A DNA stretch of 64,000 nt from Hyphomicrobiales bacterium (GCA_017642935.1 JAEPOK010000001.1:124001-188000), one strand, 5' to 3'. Positions 15,235 through 24,534 are shown, counted from the first letter of the stretch. Notes: generated from the sequence alone by a model not told the origin. A program made the numbers and translations.

Positions 15235-16154
15235 GTCACAAGTGCCTTGGCGATCTCTGTGGCCAGGCGCGCATTGTTTTTCACCAGCGCGATGTTGCTG
15301 GTCAGGCTCTTGCCGTCCGTCAGTTCAAGAATGCGCCCAAGCAAATAGGGCGTGACCTCTTTGCCTTTGATGTCAAGACGCTCCAGATCGGCTTGTGCCT
15401 GCGCGATGTAGCCCTGCATTTCAGCTTGCGGAATTTCATCGGCAACCGGAATGGGGTTGGCGACCAGCATGCCGCCGTCCACACCCATATGATCGCGGGT
15501 CTTTTGGAAGGCCGCAATCCCCTGCCCGCTGTCGATCCGCAAAGGCACGGAATGCTCTGACTCGCGCGACCAAAAGGCGGGCATCACGTCCGTTTGGTAG
15601 CCGACCACCGGCACGCCCTGGGTTTCCAGCACTTCCAGCGTTTTGGGAATATCGAGGATGGCCTTGGCGCCGGCGGCGACCACGATCACCCCAGTGCGAC
15701 CCAGCTCCATCAGATCGGCGGAAACGTCGAAGCTGTCGCTCGCGCCCTGATGCACGCCGCCAATGCCGCCGGTGGCAAAGACTTTGATGCCGACCATCTG
15801 CGCTACCATCATGGTGGCGGCGACGGTGGTGCCTGCACTTTCTCCGCTGGAAACGGCATAGGCCAGATCAGCGCGGGAGGCTTTGCGGGCGTCTTTGGTC
15901 TGGCCCAGGGCGGATCGTTCTTCATCGCTCAAACCGACCTTGATGCGGCCATCCACCACCGCTATCAGCGCTGGAGTCGCACCACCTTCAGTGATGATAT
16001 CCTCCACTGCCTGCGCCATCTCAAGGTTTTGCGGGTAGGGCATGCCGTGGGTGATGATGGTGCTTTCCAGCGCCACGAGGGGCTTGGCGGCGGCCAGCGC
16101 CGCGGCGACCGTCGGGTGGATATCAATCAAAGCCTTGAGGGAGTCGGGTGTCAT
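15231..16154 (-). CDS. psuG: Pseudouridine-5'-phosphate glycosidase
   Basis: Breaks the C-C bond of pseudouridine 5'-phosphate to give uracil and ribose 5-phosphate. The product of 307 residues shows family motifs VALESTIITHGMPYPQN near the N-terminus, FATGGIGGVHQGAS, SADLMELGRTGVIVVAAGAK and VANPIPVADEIP. The start at 16154 overlaps the kinase stop in ATGA; an in-frame upstream extension is rejected. Co-encoded with the kinase, so the two form a pseudouridine salvage pair that feeds uracil to the pyrimidine-degrading operon nearby. Confidence 0.93.
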   Translation of the reverse strand: MTPDSLKALIDIHPTVAAALAAAKPLVALESTIITHGMPYPQNLEMAQAVEDIITEGGATPALIAVVDGRIKVGLSDEERSALGQTKDARKASRADLAYAVSSGESAGTTVAATMMVAQMVGIKVFATGGIGGVHQGASDSFDVSADLMELGRTGVIVVAAGAKAILDIPKTLEVLETQGVPVVGYQTDVMPAFWSRESEHSVPLRIDSGQGIAAFQKTRDHMGVDGGMLVANPIPVADEIPQAEMQGYIAQAQADLERLDIKGKEVTPYLLGRILELTDGKSLTSNIALVKNNARLATEIAKALVT

Positions 16155-17131
16155 GAAATGGGCAGCTTTCGTGATGTGATGCGGGCCAGGCGGTCGGTCT
16201 GTGACTCCAACCAAGCAGGGGTGAGGTCCGGCAAAACGTCTTGCTCGGATTCAAGGGTAAAGGTCGCGAGCACGGCGCCGAGGCGCGAGGCATCGACCAG
16301 AGATTGGCCGTTCATCAGGCCGTAGAGCGTGCCCGACATCAGCGCATCGCCGGCGCCCGTGACATCGACGGTGTGAGCGTCCAGCGCCTTGACTTGGTGC
16401 GTGCCGGTATCATCCGCGACCAGGTGCCCATCCGCGCCAAGGGTCAGCACCACGGCATTGGCACCACGTTGGCGCAGGCCCGTGGTGAGATCGCTGGGCG
16501 CGTTGGTGTTGATGCCAAGCATCGCCTTGGCTTCACCGGCGTTGGTGAAGAGCACGTCGATCGCCGACAAATCATCGGGCAGGCGCACGGCTTTGGGCAC
16601 CGACACCGTGTTGACGGCGAGCTTGGCGCCAGCCTTGCCTTGCAGCAGCGCGTGCAGCGTTGCTTCAGGCAGATTGCAATCGGCAAATATCCAGCGGCTC
16701 GCAGCGATGTGCGGCCAAGCGCTGACGAGCATGGCGGGTGTGATCGCTTCGAGTGCGTCCATCGCCGCCATGGCGATGTGGAGATCGCCGGTGCCGTCCA
16801 AGATCGCGGCATATTCCGCCGTTGCGCTCATGGGCGACACAGCAACTTGGCCGACATCGACGCCTAGCTCGCTCAAATGATGAAAGATGGCGCGACCCGC
16901 CTCGTCCTCACCAACCAGCGAGACCAGTGCCACAGCCTTCTGCAAACGCGCCAGTGTTTCGGCGACATTGCGCGCCACGCCGCCGAAGCTCTGATTGGTG
17001 GTGGCAGGGTTGGACGTGCCGGCGATGAGCGCGCCCTTGGCGTGGTATTTGCGGTTGATTGCCGCCCCGCCAATACACACCAGATCGCTGGTTCGCCGTG
17101 CTGTGCCATCTGAAGTTTTTGGGGATGTCAT
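16151..17131 (-). CDS. psuK: PfkB-family sugar kinase, probable pseudouridine kinase
   Basis: Ribokinase-fold kinase of 326 residues. The opening VCIGGAAINRKYHAKG, the GGVARNVAETLARLQ helix and the C-terminal DVTGAGDALMSGTLYG (anion hole and catalytic aspartate) are all present. Overlap with psuG makes pseudouridine the likely substrate, phosphorylated before glycosidic cleavage. ATG 17131 preferred over a TTG at 17149. Confidence 0.88.
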   Translation of the reverse strand: MTSPKTSDGTARRTSDLVCIGGAAINRKYHAKGALIAGTSNPATTNQSFGGVARNVAETLARLQKAVALVSLVGEDEAGRAIFHHLSELGVDVGQVAVSPMSATAEYAAILDGTGDLHIAMAAMDALEAITPAMLVSAWPHIAASRWIFADCNLPEATLHALLQGKAGAKLAVNTVSVPKAVRLPDDLSAIDVLFTNAGEAKAMLGINTNAPSDLTTGLRQRGANAVVLTLGADGHLVADDTGTHQVKALDAHTVDVTGAGDALMSGTLYGLMNGQSLVDASRLGAVLATFTLESEQDVLPDLTPAWLESQTDRLARITSRKLPIS

Positions 17132-17200
17132 GCGGTTCCGGCTCGCCAAGGATGGTCGAGGCTATAGCCAACGCGCGACGGTTGAGGAAGAGGCTGGCGC

Positions 17201-18436
17201 TTATCCGGCGCAGCTGATCTCCACCCGACGGTTCAGCGAACGGCCGGCTTCATCATCATTGCTGGCGATGGGCTCGTCCTCGCCACGGCCAGAGGCGGAG
17301 ATGCGCGCCGGATCCATGCCCTGCGCCACCAGCGCCGCAACCACCGAGCTGGCACGGCGCTCGGAAAGATCGCGGTTGTAGTCGTCTGCCCCTTCGCTGG
17401 AAGAATGGCCAATGATCTCAACGCTCACATCCCCTTCGGCTTGCAGCCCTTCAAACATAGCGGTGAGGATCGGCGCGGCGTCGGGGCGCAGCAGGTCGGA
17501 ATCAAAATCGAACCCGATCCCGTGCACCACCGAACCGCAGCCGAGCATCGGCTCTTCGGCCGGCAGGCAGACGGGTGAGGCCGCGCTTGCCTCCCCATCA
17601 TAGGGGCGGAACGGTGCCCCATTGGTGGAGCGCAGACCGCGCAGCGCGCCATTCTCAGCGGCGATCAGGATGAATTGCGAGGGGATGCCGGCCTCGTCTG
17701 CGCCAAGCGCGCGCAGGACATTGCCATCGACAGTCCCACTGAGCGGGCTACGCGTGTCGTAACAGCCGGTTACGCTGGCGCCGTCCTGCGCCAGTTCGAT
17801 GTCAACGCCTCGGCCGTCCCACACGCCGCTGAACTGCTCCGATAGCGCTGCCGGCGCCTGGGTGCCGTTGCCGATCAGTTCGGAGAATTCGAAAAACGTG
17901 TTCTCCACCTGCACGTCGAGGCCATCGGAGAGGCGCAGCCGCACCCACTGCACATCGGGCTGGTCAGCCGTCATGGTGAGGTCGGTGACGAGGCCACGCT
18001 CGGCATGCTCTTCCAGCGTGCCGGCGGCGAGCGTGACGAAGGGCCCTTCGGCGCTCTCGGTCGAGCCTAAAACCTCCACCGATTTAAAGAAGGTTTGCGA
18101 GGGGCTCGGCGTTTCGGCGATGCCCGGCACGGCGAAGCGGGTGAACTGGGTCGGCGCCGGCAGGGCGTAGGTGATCTCTAGCGTGTCGCTGGGCCCGCCA
18201 AAGCGAGGCGTCATCACATACTTGCCCGGGTTGCCATCAATCGCGCTGATGGCGTGCTCCATGGCGGTGCGGAAGTCAGCGCTGGTGGTGATCGCAACCG
18301 GCAGCACGCCTTGCGCGAACGTCATCAGATCGATGGGCTCGGGGGCGTCTTGGGCGTACGGTACAGTTGTGAGCAGCGCGGTGATGGCGGCTGTGGCCAT
18401 CGTTCCGGATAGGGTTGCAGCGGGATGGTTTGGCAT
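17201..18436 (-). CDS. OmpA-family outer-membrane / peptidoglycan-associated protein
   Basis: 411 residues. The N-terminus has a hydrophobic segment ending AQDAPEP, consistent with a signal peptide. The C-terminal 120 residues form an OmpA-like domain that binds peptidoglycan: GFDFDSDLLRPDAAPIL, VEIIGHSSSEGADDYNRDLS, RRASSVVAALVAQGM and SLNRRVEIS. The large N-terminal part (residues 30-280) looks beta-rich, with a discoidin-like feel, but I do not recognise it. A likely envelope protein of unknown role. Confidence 0.82.
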   Translation of the reverse strand: MPNHPAATLSGTMATAAITALLTTVPYAQDAPEPIDLMTFAQGVLPVAITTSADFRTAMEHAISAIDGNPGKYVMTPRFGGPSDTLEITYALPAPTQFTRFAVPGIAETPSPSQTFFKSVEVLGSTESAEGPFVTLAAGTLEEHAERGLVTDLTMTADQPDVQWVRLRLSDGLDVQVENTFFEFSELIGNGTQAPAALSEQFSGVWDGRGVDIELAQDGASVTGCYDTRSPLSGTVDGNVLRALGADEAGIPSQFILIAAENGALRGLRSTNGAPFRPYDGEASAASPVCLPAEEPMLGCGSVVHGIGFDFDSDLLRPDAAPILTAMFEGLQAEGDVSVEIIGHSSSEGADDYNRDLSERRASSVVAALVAQGMDPARISASGRGEDEPIASNDDEAGRSLNRRVEISCAG

Positions 18437-18496
18437 CAGTCTCTCCCCGGTTTTGCCGGAGTTTAGGCAGGGGGAGGTGTGGGGGCAATGAGGCCA

Positions 18497-19009
18497 CTAG
18501 AAAACAGGAATTTGTTCTGGAGTATCGATCGCCCGTAACCTTTCCAAAATTTTTTTAGCTCCGTCTATATGAGCGACACTGGATTTTTCTGGCTTGCGAC
18601 GGGCAGTCTCCCCCCAGGGGTCATGAAAACCGTCTTTTGCCAAAAAGACGGCTGTGGCGGCCAGTTCTAACTCTATCGCATTTTCGCCAACTATCGCCTT
18701 AGCAAACTCACTGCGGGGACCAGTAGTCACATTTGACGCAGATTTAGGACTTTCAAAAACGGAATAGGTTCCACCCCAGTTTGCAGGATGCTCTGTTTCG
18801 CTAAATTCTCCCAACAAATTCCCAACCATCAACGCGTCAGCTAATTCTTCGCTATAGGGACCGTAGTGTTTATAGGAAAATTTGAAATCATTCTCCATTC
18901 CTGCTACCGTTAAAAGGTAGGCGATTTTTTGTATTCGAGTGCGACCAATAACTTTGCCTCCAGAATCAGCAATTAAAGATGCGGCTCTTTTTGATTTATT
19001 TATTGACAT
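18497..19009 (-). CDS. YwgA-like small partner of an HD phosphohydrolase
   Basis: 170 residues starting MSINKSKRAASLIADSGGKV, then GRTRIQKIAYLLTVAGM and FSYKHYGPYSEELADAL, which resemble the Bacillus YwgA family and the related SocA/Panacea-like fold. Bacillus ywgA also sits beside an HD-domain gene. Here the two overlap by 10 bp. Codon use is clearly more AT-rich than in neighbours, pointing to horizontal acquisition. An antitoxin or specificity subunit role is speculation. Confidence 0.55.
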   Translation of the reverse strand: MSINKSKRAASLIADSGGKVIGRTRIQKIAYLLTVAGMENDFKFSYKHYGPYSEELADALMVGNLLGEFSETEHPANWGGTYSVFESPKSASNVTTGPRSEFAKAIVGENAIELELAATAVFLAKDGFHDPWGETARRKPEKSSVAHIDGAKKILERLRAIDTPEQIPVF

Positions 19010-20388
19010 GCAGATACCTCCCTCAAAATAGTTGAATTAATCAATTCCAAAGAGCCATCATCGCCATGATCATGATAGGCGCGAAGCAATTTGAAGTCTT
19101 TAAGGCTGGCAACGACCTGTGATTGCTCTTTAAGGTCTACAAGTTCACCGCCGTCGGTTCGTATGTTTATTCTACCAAGTAAACCTGCGTTCCGCTTGTA
19201 AGGGGAGCGAGTTGCTTCATCTATCAGGATAGCAGGCAAATTTCCGTCTCGACGGTCCGTCCATTCAGTTAATTTTTCTTTAATCGCCTCACAGCAACGA
19301 TCTATCTTTTCGATATGGGTAGGAGTGCCCTGACTGGCAGGGTCAAGTGCGTGGACGACCCTCGAACGAATATCAACGCATTTAAAAAGCTTGCGGTCTC
19401 GAAGTCGCGATGCAAGTTCTGCCACAACTGAATCATTTGCATTGGCCAATAAAGGCAAAGCTCCCCATATGACTGAGTCATCCAAATCAAGAACTGCCTC
19501 AAGGTTTTCTGGATCTCGGATAAAAAGAAGTATGGGATGGTTCTGCGGCAAGCCAGTTCTGTTTGAGCTGCTATCAAGCGCAAGCGCGACGATTCGAACG
19601 AACAACTCTGTAAAAATTTTCTCTAAGCAACGTGTTGCTTTATGAAAATAAACAGTTGGATATAATTGAAACAGGCCTAAAACATAAGCCTCTGCAGCAT
19701 AAATTGCCTTAGAGCCAAGGACAAATGTGTTAACGTCTCCAGTCTTTTGCTCGTCGACTCCGATGGGGATTGTTCCAATCTCCAAATTATTAATAAGCCA
19801 AGTAAAATCAATGGCGGCATGTTCACTGCCGCTCATCAATCGATCGCGTCTCATGTAGTCGAGTCGGTCGGCATCAAATTGACTTGATACAACCGCGTTA
19901 TGGACAGTTATATTACCTTCACCTTTGATTATGTCTGCGACATCTGAAGCAAATCCGCTTCCCATGTCGTTTAAAATTTCAGCAACTTCCCCATCCCTAA
20001 TTAGGGCGTCGCTTACCAACTCATGATCGGCCAACTTCAGCCCTAGGCGTTCACCGACCTTTTCAAAGGCGTGGCTAAAGGGACCGTGGCCTAGGTCATG
20101 AACCAGAGCTGCAGCCATGGCTCGATTTTCCCGTGAAGGGGACTGGATTACATCACTCGCTCGATTAATAACTTTCATCAACTGGCGCGCAGTATGAAAC
20201 ACTCCCAGGCTATGAATTAGTCTTGAATGACTTGCACCGGGATATACTAAGTCGGAAAATCCCAGCTGCTTTATTCGACGCAATCTTTGAAATGGTCGGC
20301 TCTGAACCACACGCCACAAATGGCTTTCAAGTTCGTCGTCAGTTTTGAACTCAATCAAATCATGAAGTGGATCGCGAATGCGCTGCAT
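19000..20388 (-). CDS. HD-domain phosphohydrolase (dNTPase-like)
   Basis: About 462 residues from ATG 20388 (GTG at 20394 also possible). Begins RIRDPLHDLIEF and contains FQRLRRIKQLG, FPGAxHSRLIHSLGV-like YPGASHSRLIHSLGVFHTAR, the HD pair in ALVHDLGHGPFSHAFE, and SSQFDADRLDYMRRD, all typical of dGTPase-related metal phosphohydrolases of the YwfO group. Likely hydrolyses nucleotides or nucleotide messengers. With its YwgA-like partner it forms an AT-rich two-gene unit resembling known defence or stress modules. Divergent from the F420 operon. Confidence 0.75.
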   Translation of the reverse strand: MQRIRDPLHDLIEFKTDDELESHLWRVVQSRPFQRLRRIKQLGFSDLVYPGASHSRLIHSLGVFHTARQLMKVINRASDVIQSPSRENRAMAAALVHDLGHGPFSHAFEKVGERLGLKLADHELVSDALIRDGEVAEILNDMGSGFASDVADIIKGEGNITVHNAVVSSQFDADRLDYMRRDRLMSGSEHAAIDFTWLINNLEIGTIPIGVDEQKTGDVNTFVLGSKAIYAAEAYVLGLFQLYPTVYFHKATRCLEKIFTELFVRIVALALDSSSNRTGLPQNHPILLFIRDPENLEAVLDLDDSVIWGALPLLANANDSVVAELASRLRDRKLFKCVDIRSRVVHALDPASQGTPTHIEKIDRCCEAIKEKLTEWTDRRDGNLPAILIDEATRSPYKRNAGLLGRINIRTDGGELVDLKEQSQVVASLKDFKLLRAYHDHGDDGSLELINSTILREVSACQ

Positions 20389-20471
20389 GAACACCCAGTA
20401 TGAGATTCGCTAAGTAGTTGCTAGCCTTTATGAGAACAAAAGTAGAACAAATTTGCTCAGGCGTCTACCCC

Positions 20472-20500
20472 TTGACCGAAATTTGACCAAATGGTCTAGT
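20472..20500 (+). promoter_or_regulatory. Candidate promoter of the F420 operon
   Basis: TTGACC (20472-20477) and TCTAGT (20495-20500) are separated by 17 bp, a reasonable sigma-70-like arrangement. The RutR box covers the spacer and reaches into the -10 element, a position that suits repression. Confidence 0.5.
20483..20498. promoter_or_regulatory. RutR box upstream of the F420 operon
   Basis: TTGACCA-AA-TGGTCTA differs from the RutR consensus TTGACCA-NN-TGGTCAA at one base. It lies 64 bp before the cofG ATG. The core GACCAAATGGTC is identical to that in the box beside rutR. No other match this good was found by eye in the window. Confidence 0.78.
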
Positions 20501-20561
20501 TTCCTCTGAAAGCGGTTGCGCTCGCCAGAAAGTGCCCGCTGATGTCGAGGGGACAGGCCTT

Positions 20562-21719
20562 ATGGTCAGCCTGCACGAGGCAGTTGCATATGAACATGCA
20601 GGCGAAAGTTTGCGCCGCGAACTCGCGCGTCAGGCGTCTGCCATCCGCTCTGCCCAATGGGGCGACACGGTCACCTATTCCCGCAAAGTGTTTGCGCCGC
20701 TGACCACCATGTGCCGCGACACCTGCGGCTACTGCACCTTCGTCAAGCACCCCGATGATCCCGGCGCCTTCATCATGACACCGAACGAGGTTCTCGCCAC
20801 CGCCCGCAAGGGCGAAGACACTGGCTGCAAGGAGCTGCTCTTCTCGCTGGGTGAAAAGCCTGAGCAGCGCTACGAGAAAGCCGCCGAGGCGCTGGCCAAG
20901 TGCGGCTATTCCAGCATGATCGACTATCTGGCCGCCGTGTGTGCGCTGGTGCTGGAAGAAACCTCGCTGCTGCCGCACGTCAACGCCGGTACGCTAACGG
21001 ACCAAGAGATCGAGACATTGAAGCCGGTTTCGGCCAGTATGGGCATGATGCTGGAGACGGTCTCCAACCGGCTGATGCAGCCGGGCATGCCGCACCATCA
21101 ATGCCCCGATAAAACGCCAAAGGCGCGGCTGCGCACGCTTGAGGTTGCCGGGCGCAACAAGGTGCCGTTCACCACCGGGCTGCTCATCGGGATTGGTGAG
21201 ACCTGGGCTGAGCGCGTCGAAGCGCTGTTTGCGATCAATGCAGCACACCGCCGCCATGGTCACATCCAGGAAGTGATCATCCAGAATTTTCGCGCCAAGC
21301 CGGGCATCGCCATGGCCGATCATCCCGAACCGTCGCTGGACGATATGCTGCTGACGCTTGCCACCGCGCGGCTGATACTGGACCCGTCGATCAGCCTGCA
21401 GGCGCCGCCCAACCTGTCGGCGCGACATGCCGCGTATCTGGATGCCGGGATCAATGATTGGGGTGGGATTTCGCCGGTGACGCGTGACTTCATCAATCCC
21501 GAACGCCCGTGGCCGCAGCTGGATGGGCTCGCCAAGGCCTGCGCCGAAAAGGGTCTGAAATTGCAGGAGCGGCTCACCGTCTATCCGAGTTATCTGCAAT
21601 CTGGCGGTTATGTGGCGCCGCCTGTCGCCGCGCGGGCGAAGGCCATGGCGCGCCGGGATGGGTTGGCGCTTTCCCAGGCGTTGGAGCAAGAGGGGGAGGC
21701 TGCCCATGCTGCTGCCTAA
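20562..21719 (+). CDS. cofG: FO synthase subunit CofG (radical SAM)
   Basis: Radical-SAM enzyme of 385 residues that, with CofH, joins 5-amino-6-ribitylaminouracil-derived material to tyrosine-derived carbon to form the deazaflavin FO. The 4Fe-4S motif CRDTCGYC (C51, C55, C58) is intact, preceded by VTYSRKVFAPLTTM. TGLLIGIGETWAERVEAL and IQEVIIQNFRAKPG are typical of CofG. ATG 20562 follows GAGGGGA; a GTG at 20532 is less likely. First gene of the F420 operon, overlapping cofH by 14 bp. Confidence 0.93.
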   Translation: MVSLHEAVAYEHAGESLRRELARQASAIRSAQWGDTVTYSRKVFAPLTTMCRDTCGYCTFVKHPDDPGAFIMTPNEVLATARKGEDTGCKELLFSLGEKPEQRYEKAAEALAKCGYSSMIDYLAAVCALVLEETSLLPHVNAGTLTDQEIETLKPVSASMGMMLETVSNRLMQPGMPHHQCPDKTPKARLRTLEVAGRNKVPFTTGLLIGIGETWAERVEALFAINAAHRRHGHIQEVIIQNFRAKPGIAMADHPEPSLDDMLLTLATARLILDPSISLQAPPNLSARHAAYLDAGINDWGGISPVTRDFINPERPWPQLDGLAKACAEKGLKLQERLTVYPSYLQSGGYVAPPVAARAKAMARRDGLALSQALEQEGEAAHAAA

Positions 21720-22971
21720 ACCGGCCTCCTCGCCGGTGCGGGCGATCCTCGATCAGGCGCTGGCTGGCAAAGATGTGACCCGCGAGCAGGGCACTGTTCT
21801 GTTTCAGGCGCGCGGCGCTGATCTGGAAGCCATTGTTGCCGTTGCCGACCAGCTACGCCGCCAGGCGGTGGGCGATGAGGTGACGTTTGCCGTCAACCGG
21901 AACATCAACTTCACCAACATCTGCTACATGGGCTGCCAGTTCTGCGGCTTTGCCAAGCGCATGGAAGAGGACGGCGCGGAGTTCCTGTCGCTGGAAACCG
22001 TTGTCGCCCGCGCCCGCGAAGCCTGGGACCGCGGCGCCACGGAGGTCTGCATCCAGGGTGGGCTGCACCCGAAGATGAAGGGCACGCATTACCGCGATAT
22101 TCTGCTCGCCATCAAAGCCGAGCTGCCGGACATGCATATCCACGCGTTCTCACCGTTCGAGATCTGGTATGGCGTGAAAAAGACCGGCATGAGCATCGAA
22201 GACTTTCTCACCGATCTCAAATCCTGCGGATTGGGGTCGATGCCGGGCACGGCGGCGGAGATTTTGGACACTGAGATCCGCAAAGTGCTGACCCGAGACA
22301 AGCTTACTGCCGATGAGTGGGTGGAGATCATATCCACTGCGCATCATGTTGGCATTCAGACCACCGCGACGATCATGTACGGGCACGTCGATGGGCCGGA
22401 ACACTGGTCGGATCATCTGGTGCGTATTCGCGACATTCAGGTAATTAGTCGCGACAAAACCGGCGGTAGTCGCGACAAAGAGGGGGCGTATTCTTTCCGT
22501 GGTTTTACGGAGTTCGTGCCGCTGTCGTTCGTGCACGAGGACGCACCGCTTTACCGCAAGGATCCCTCGGCGGTGCGACCCGGTCCGACCCGCGAAGAGG
22601 TGGTTTTGATGCACGCCGTCTCGCGGATCATGCTTCACAGATACATTGATAACATCCAGGTTTCCTGGACCAAGCTCGGCCCAGAAATGGCGCAGGCGAT
22701 GCTTGCCTGCGGCGTCAATGATTTGGGCGGTACGCTGATGAATGAGAGCATCTCGCGGGCCGCTGGCGCCAAGAATGGGCAGGAGGTTACGGCCCACGAG
22801 ATGGTGCGAATCATCCGCTCTGCAGGTCGGGTGCCTGTGCAACGGAATACGCTCTACGGAACGATCCAACGCTTTGATAAAGTTGATCCTTTGGCGCTTG
22901 ACCCACTGGTCGACCGCAAGGGCGCTGACCCTCTTTCCTTCCTAGAGAAGGGTGAGCGCAAACGTGCCTAA
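21706..22971 (+). CDS. cofH: FO synthase subunit CofH (radical SAM)
   Basis: Partner of CofG, 421 residues. The cluster motif is CYMGCQFC (C73, C77, C80), with NRNINFTNI before it and VCIQGGLHPKMKG, HAFSPFEIWYG and TTATIMYGHVD following, all typical. Between RIRDIQ and GFTEFVPLSFVHE there is an unusual insert of about 20 residues containing the doubled SRDK, caused by a 13-bp direct repeat. The frame stays open. ATG 21706 follows a strong GGGGGAGG site. Bacterial operons with separate cofG and cofH, rather than fused fbiC, are common outside Actinobacteria. Confidence 0.93.
   Translation: MLLPKPASSPVRAILDQALAGKDVTREQGTVLFQARGADLEAIVAVADQLRRQAVGDEVTFAVNRNINFTNICYMGCQFCGFAKRMEEDGAEFLSLETVVARAREAWDRGATEVCIQGGLHPKMKGTHYRDILLAIKAELPDMHIHAFSPFEIWYGVKKTGMSIEDFLTDLKSCGLGSMPGTAAEILDTEIRKVLTRDKLTADEWVEIISTAHHVGIQTTATIMYGHVDGPEHWSDHLVRIRDIQVISRDKTGGSRDKEGAYSFRGFTEFVPLSFVHEDAPLYRKDPSAVRPGPTREEVVLMHAVSRIMLHRYIDNIQVSWTKLGPEMAQAMLACGVNDLGGTLMNESISRAAGAKNGQEVTAHEMVRIIRSAGRVPVQRNTLYGTIQRFDKVDPLALDPLVDRKGADPLSFLEKGERKRA
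22446..22479 (+). repeat. 13-bp direct repeat inside cofH
   Basis: TAGTCGCGACAAA occurs twice with starts 21 bp apart (seven codons), so the frame is preserved. Each copy contains the palindrome GTCGCGAC. It underlies the extra loop in CofH. Confidence 0.85.
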
Positions 22972-23890
22972 AGTGACCCTTCTTGCAGGCGGTGTCGGTG
23001 GCGCCAAAATGGCTGAAGGTCTGGCCGCCCTGGACGATGTCGAGCTGACGATCATCGGCAACATCGCCGATGATGATCAGTTTCACGGGCTTTGGGTCTC
23101 GCCAGATATCGACACGGTGACATACACGCTGGCTGGCCTCATTGACCGTCAGCAGGGCTGGGGTGTTGCCGATGAGGGGCTGCGGGCGCTCGGCGTTTTG
23201 GAGACGCTTGGCGAGCACACTTGGATGACGCTTGGCGACAAAGACCTTGGCTTGCATATCTATCGTACCATGCGCCGCCATGAGGGCGATCGGCCCAGCG
23301 ATATTGCCCGCCACATCGCTAAGGCTTTCGGGGTTGAACCAACAATTGTCCTGCCGACGGACGATTGGATGCAAACGCGGTTGGTGACCGATATCGGGCC
23401 GCTCAGCTTCCAGGAATATTTCGTGCGCGAGAAGTGCAAACCTGACGTTCAGGAGATTTGGTTTGAGGGTGTTGAGTTCGCCAAGCCGACGCCGGAAGCG
23501 TTGGAAGCCCTTGAAAATGCGGACCTTATTATTGTTGCTCCGTCCAACCCGCTGGTGAGCATTGATCCCATTCTTGCGATCCCCGGCATGCATGACGCTC
23601 TGGTGGAGGCCCCCGCTTCGGTGATCGCCGTCAGTCCATTGATCGCGGGCAAAACCGTGAAGGGGCCCGCAGCACGGATGATGACAGGCGTTGGTCTTGA
23701 AGCGTCGGCGCTGGGTGTCGCGCGGCACTATCAGGGGCTGGTCGATTGCCTGGTGATCGACAATCAGGATGCCGCGCTTGAAGCCGACATCGAAGCGCTC
23801 GGCATGGATGTCTCGGTCACCGACATCATGATCGGAACGCCGGAGCGCAAGCGAACGCTGGCGGCCCATTTGGCGGAGGTGGGGATGTGA
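22952..23890 (+). CDS. cofD: Phospholactate/PEP transferase CofD (F420 biosynthesis)
   Basis: Transfers the phospho-acid tail from its guanylylated donor to FO, giving F420-0 or a variant. 312 residues, begins with VTLLAGGVGGAKMAEGLAAL and the IIGNIADDDQFHGLWVSPD motif, both family signatures. ADLIIVAPSNPLVSIDPIL and SPLIAGKTVKGPA are also present. GTG at 22952 chosen because AGAGAAGG precedes it; overlaps cofH by 20 bp. Confidence 0.93.
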   Translation: MSANVPKVTLLAGGVGGAKMAEGLAALDDVELTIIGNIADDDQFHGLWVSPDIDTVTYTLAGLIDRQQGWGVADEGLRALGVLETLGEHTWMTLGDKDLGLHIYRTMRRHEGDRPSDIARHIAKAFGVEPTIVLPTDDWMQTRLVTDIGPLSFQEYFVREKCKPDVQEIWFEGVEFAKPTPEALEALENADLIIVAPSNPLVSIDPILAIPGMHDALVEAPASVIAVSPLIAGKTVKGPAARMMTGVGLEASALGVARHYQGLVDCLVIDNQDAALEADIEALGMDVSVTDIMIGTPERKRTLAAHLAEVGM

Positions 23891-24534
23891 GCTCGCCCAA
23901 CCCATCGCTTTGCGTCGTGATCCCGATGAAAGACCCCGACCAGGCGAAGACCCGGCTCGGCGACACGCTGCCGGCGAAGACGCGCGCGGCCCTGACGCGT
24001 ACCTTGTTCCGGCAAACGCTGCGGGTGCTGAAGTCTCTCGATCAAGATCTGCACATTGTGGTGGTCACCGATTCCGATGCCATTGCCGAAATCTGTCTGC
24101 CATTTCGTGTGCAGGTGCTCGGTGACCCAGGAGGCGGGTTGAACGCTGCCGTGAAAGCGGGCGTCGACTATGCGGCGCACCATCGTTTTGCGAGCCTCTG
24201 TGTTCTGCCCGGTGATCTCGCCGACCCGTCGCGCGATGACCTGACCGCGCTGTTGGCGATGCCGCGCGAGGAGAAGTCCGTGATCCTCGCACCCGCCCAT
24301 GATGGCGGGACAAACGCGCTGGTGGTCACCCCGCCGGACGCCATGACCTTCGCGTACGGCCCGGACAGCTGTGCGGCTCATCAGGCTCTGGCGGAAAAGT
24401 CTGGCCTTTCTTGTGTGGTGATGCCGCTGCCAAGCCTGCTCTACGATGTGGATCGTTCCTCTGATCTCGGCGCCCGTTTGGTGCGGGGGCTCGATCGCTC
24501 GCTTGGTGCTTTCGGCAAGGGGGTGGCTGGATGA
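23887..24534 (+). CDS. cofC: Guanylyltransferase CofC/FbiD (F420 tail activation)
   Basis: 215 residues starting at GTG overlapping the cofD stop (GTGA). Nucleotidyltransferase motifs: CVVIPMKDPDQAKTRLGDTL near the start and VLPGDLADPSRDDLTALL mid-protein. Activates 2-phospho-L-lactate, PEP or 3-phosphoglycerate with GTP, depending on lineage. Some proteobacterial enzymes prefer 3-phosphoglycerate, giving 3PG-F420; which acid is used here cannot be read directly. Confidence 0.9.
   Translation: MSSPNPSLCVVIPMKDPDQAKTRLGDTLPAKTRAALTRTLFRQTLRVLKSLDQDLHIVVVTDSDAIAEICLPFRVQVLGDPGGGLNAAVKAGVDYAAHHRFASLCVLPGDLADPSRDDLTALLAMPREEKSVILAPAHDGGTNALVVTPPDAMTFAYGPDSCAAHQALAEKSGLSCVVMPLPSLLYDVDRSSDLGARLVRGLDRSLGAFGKGVAG

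Noticed and set aside
22811-23905. Reverse-strand open frame of about 360 codons opposite cofD
   Set aside because: No family resemblance and exactly antisense to a clear CofD with all motifs.
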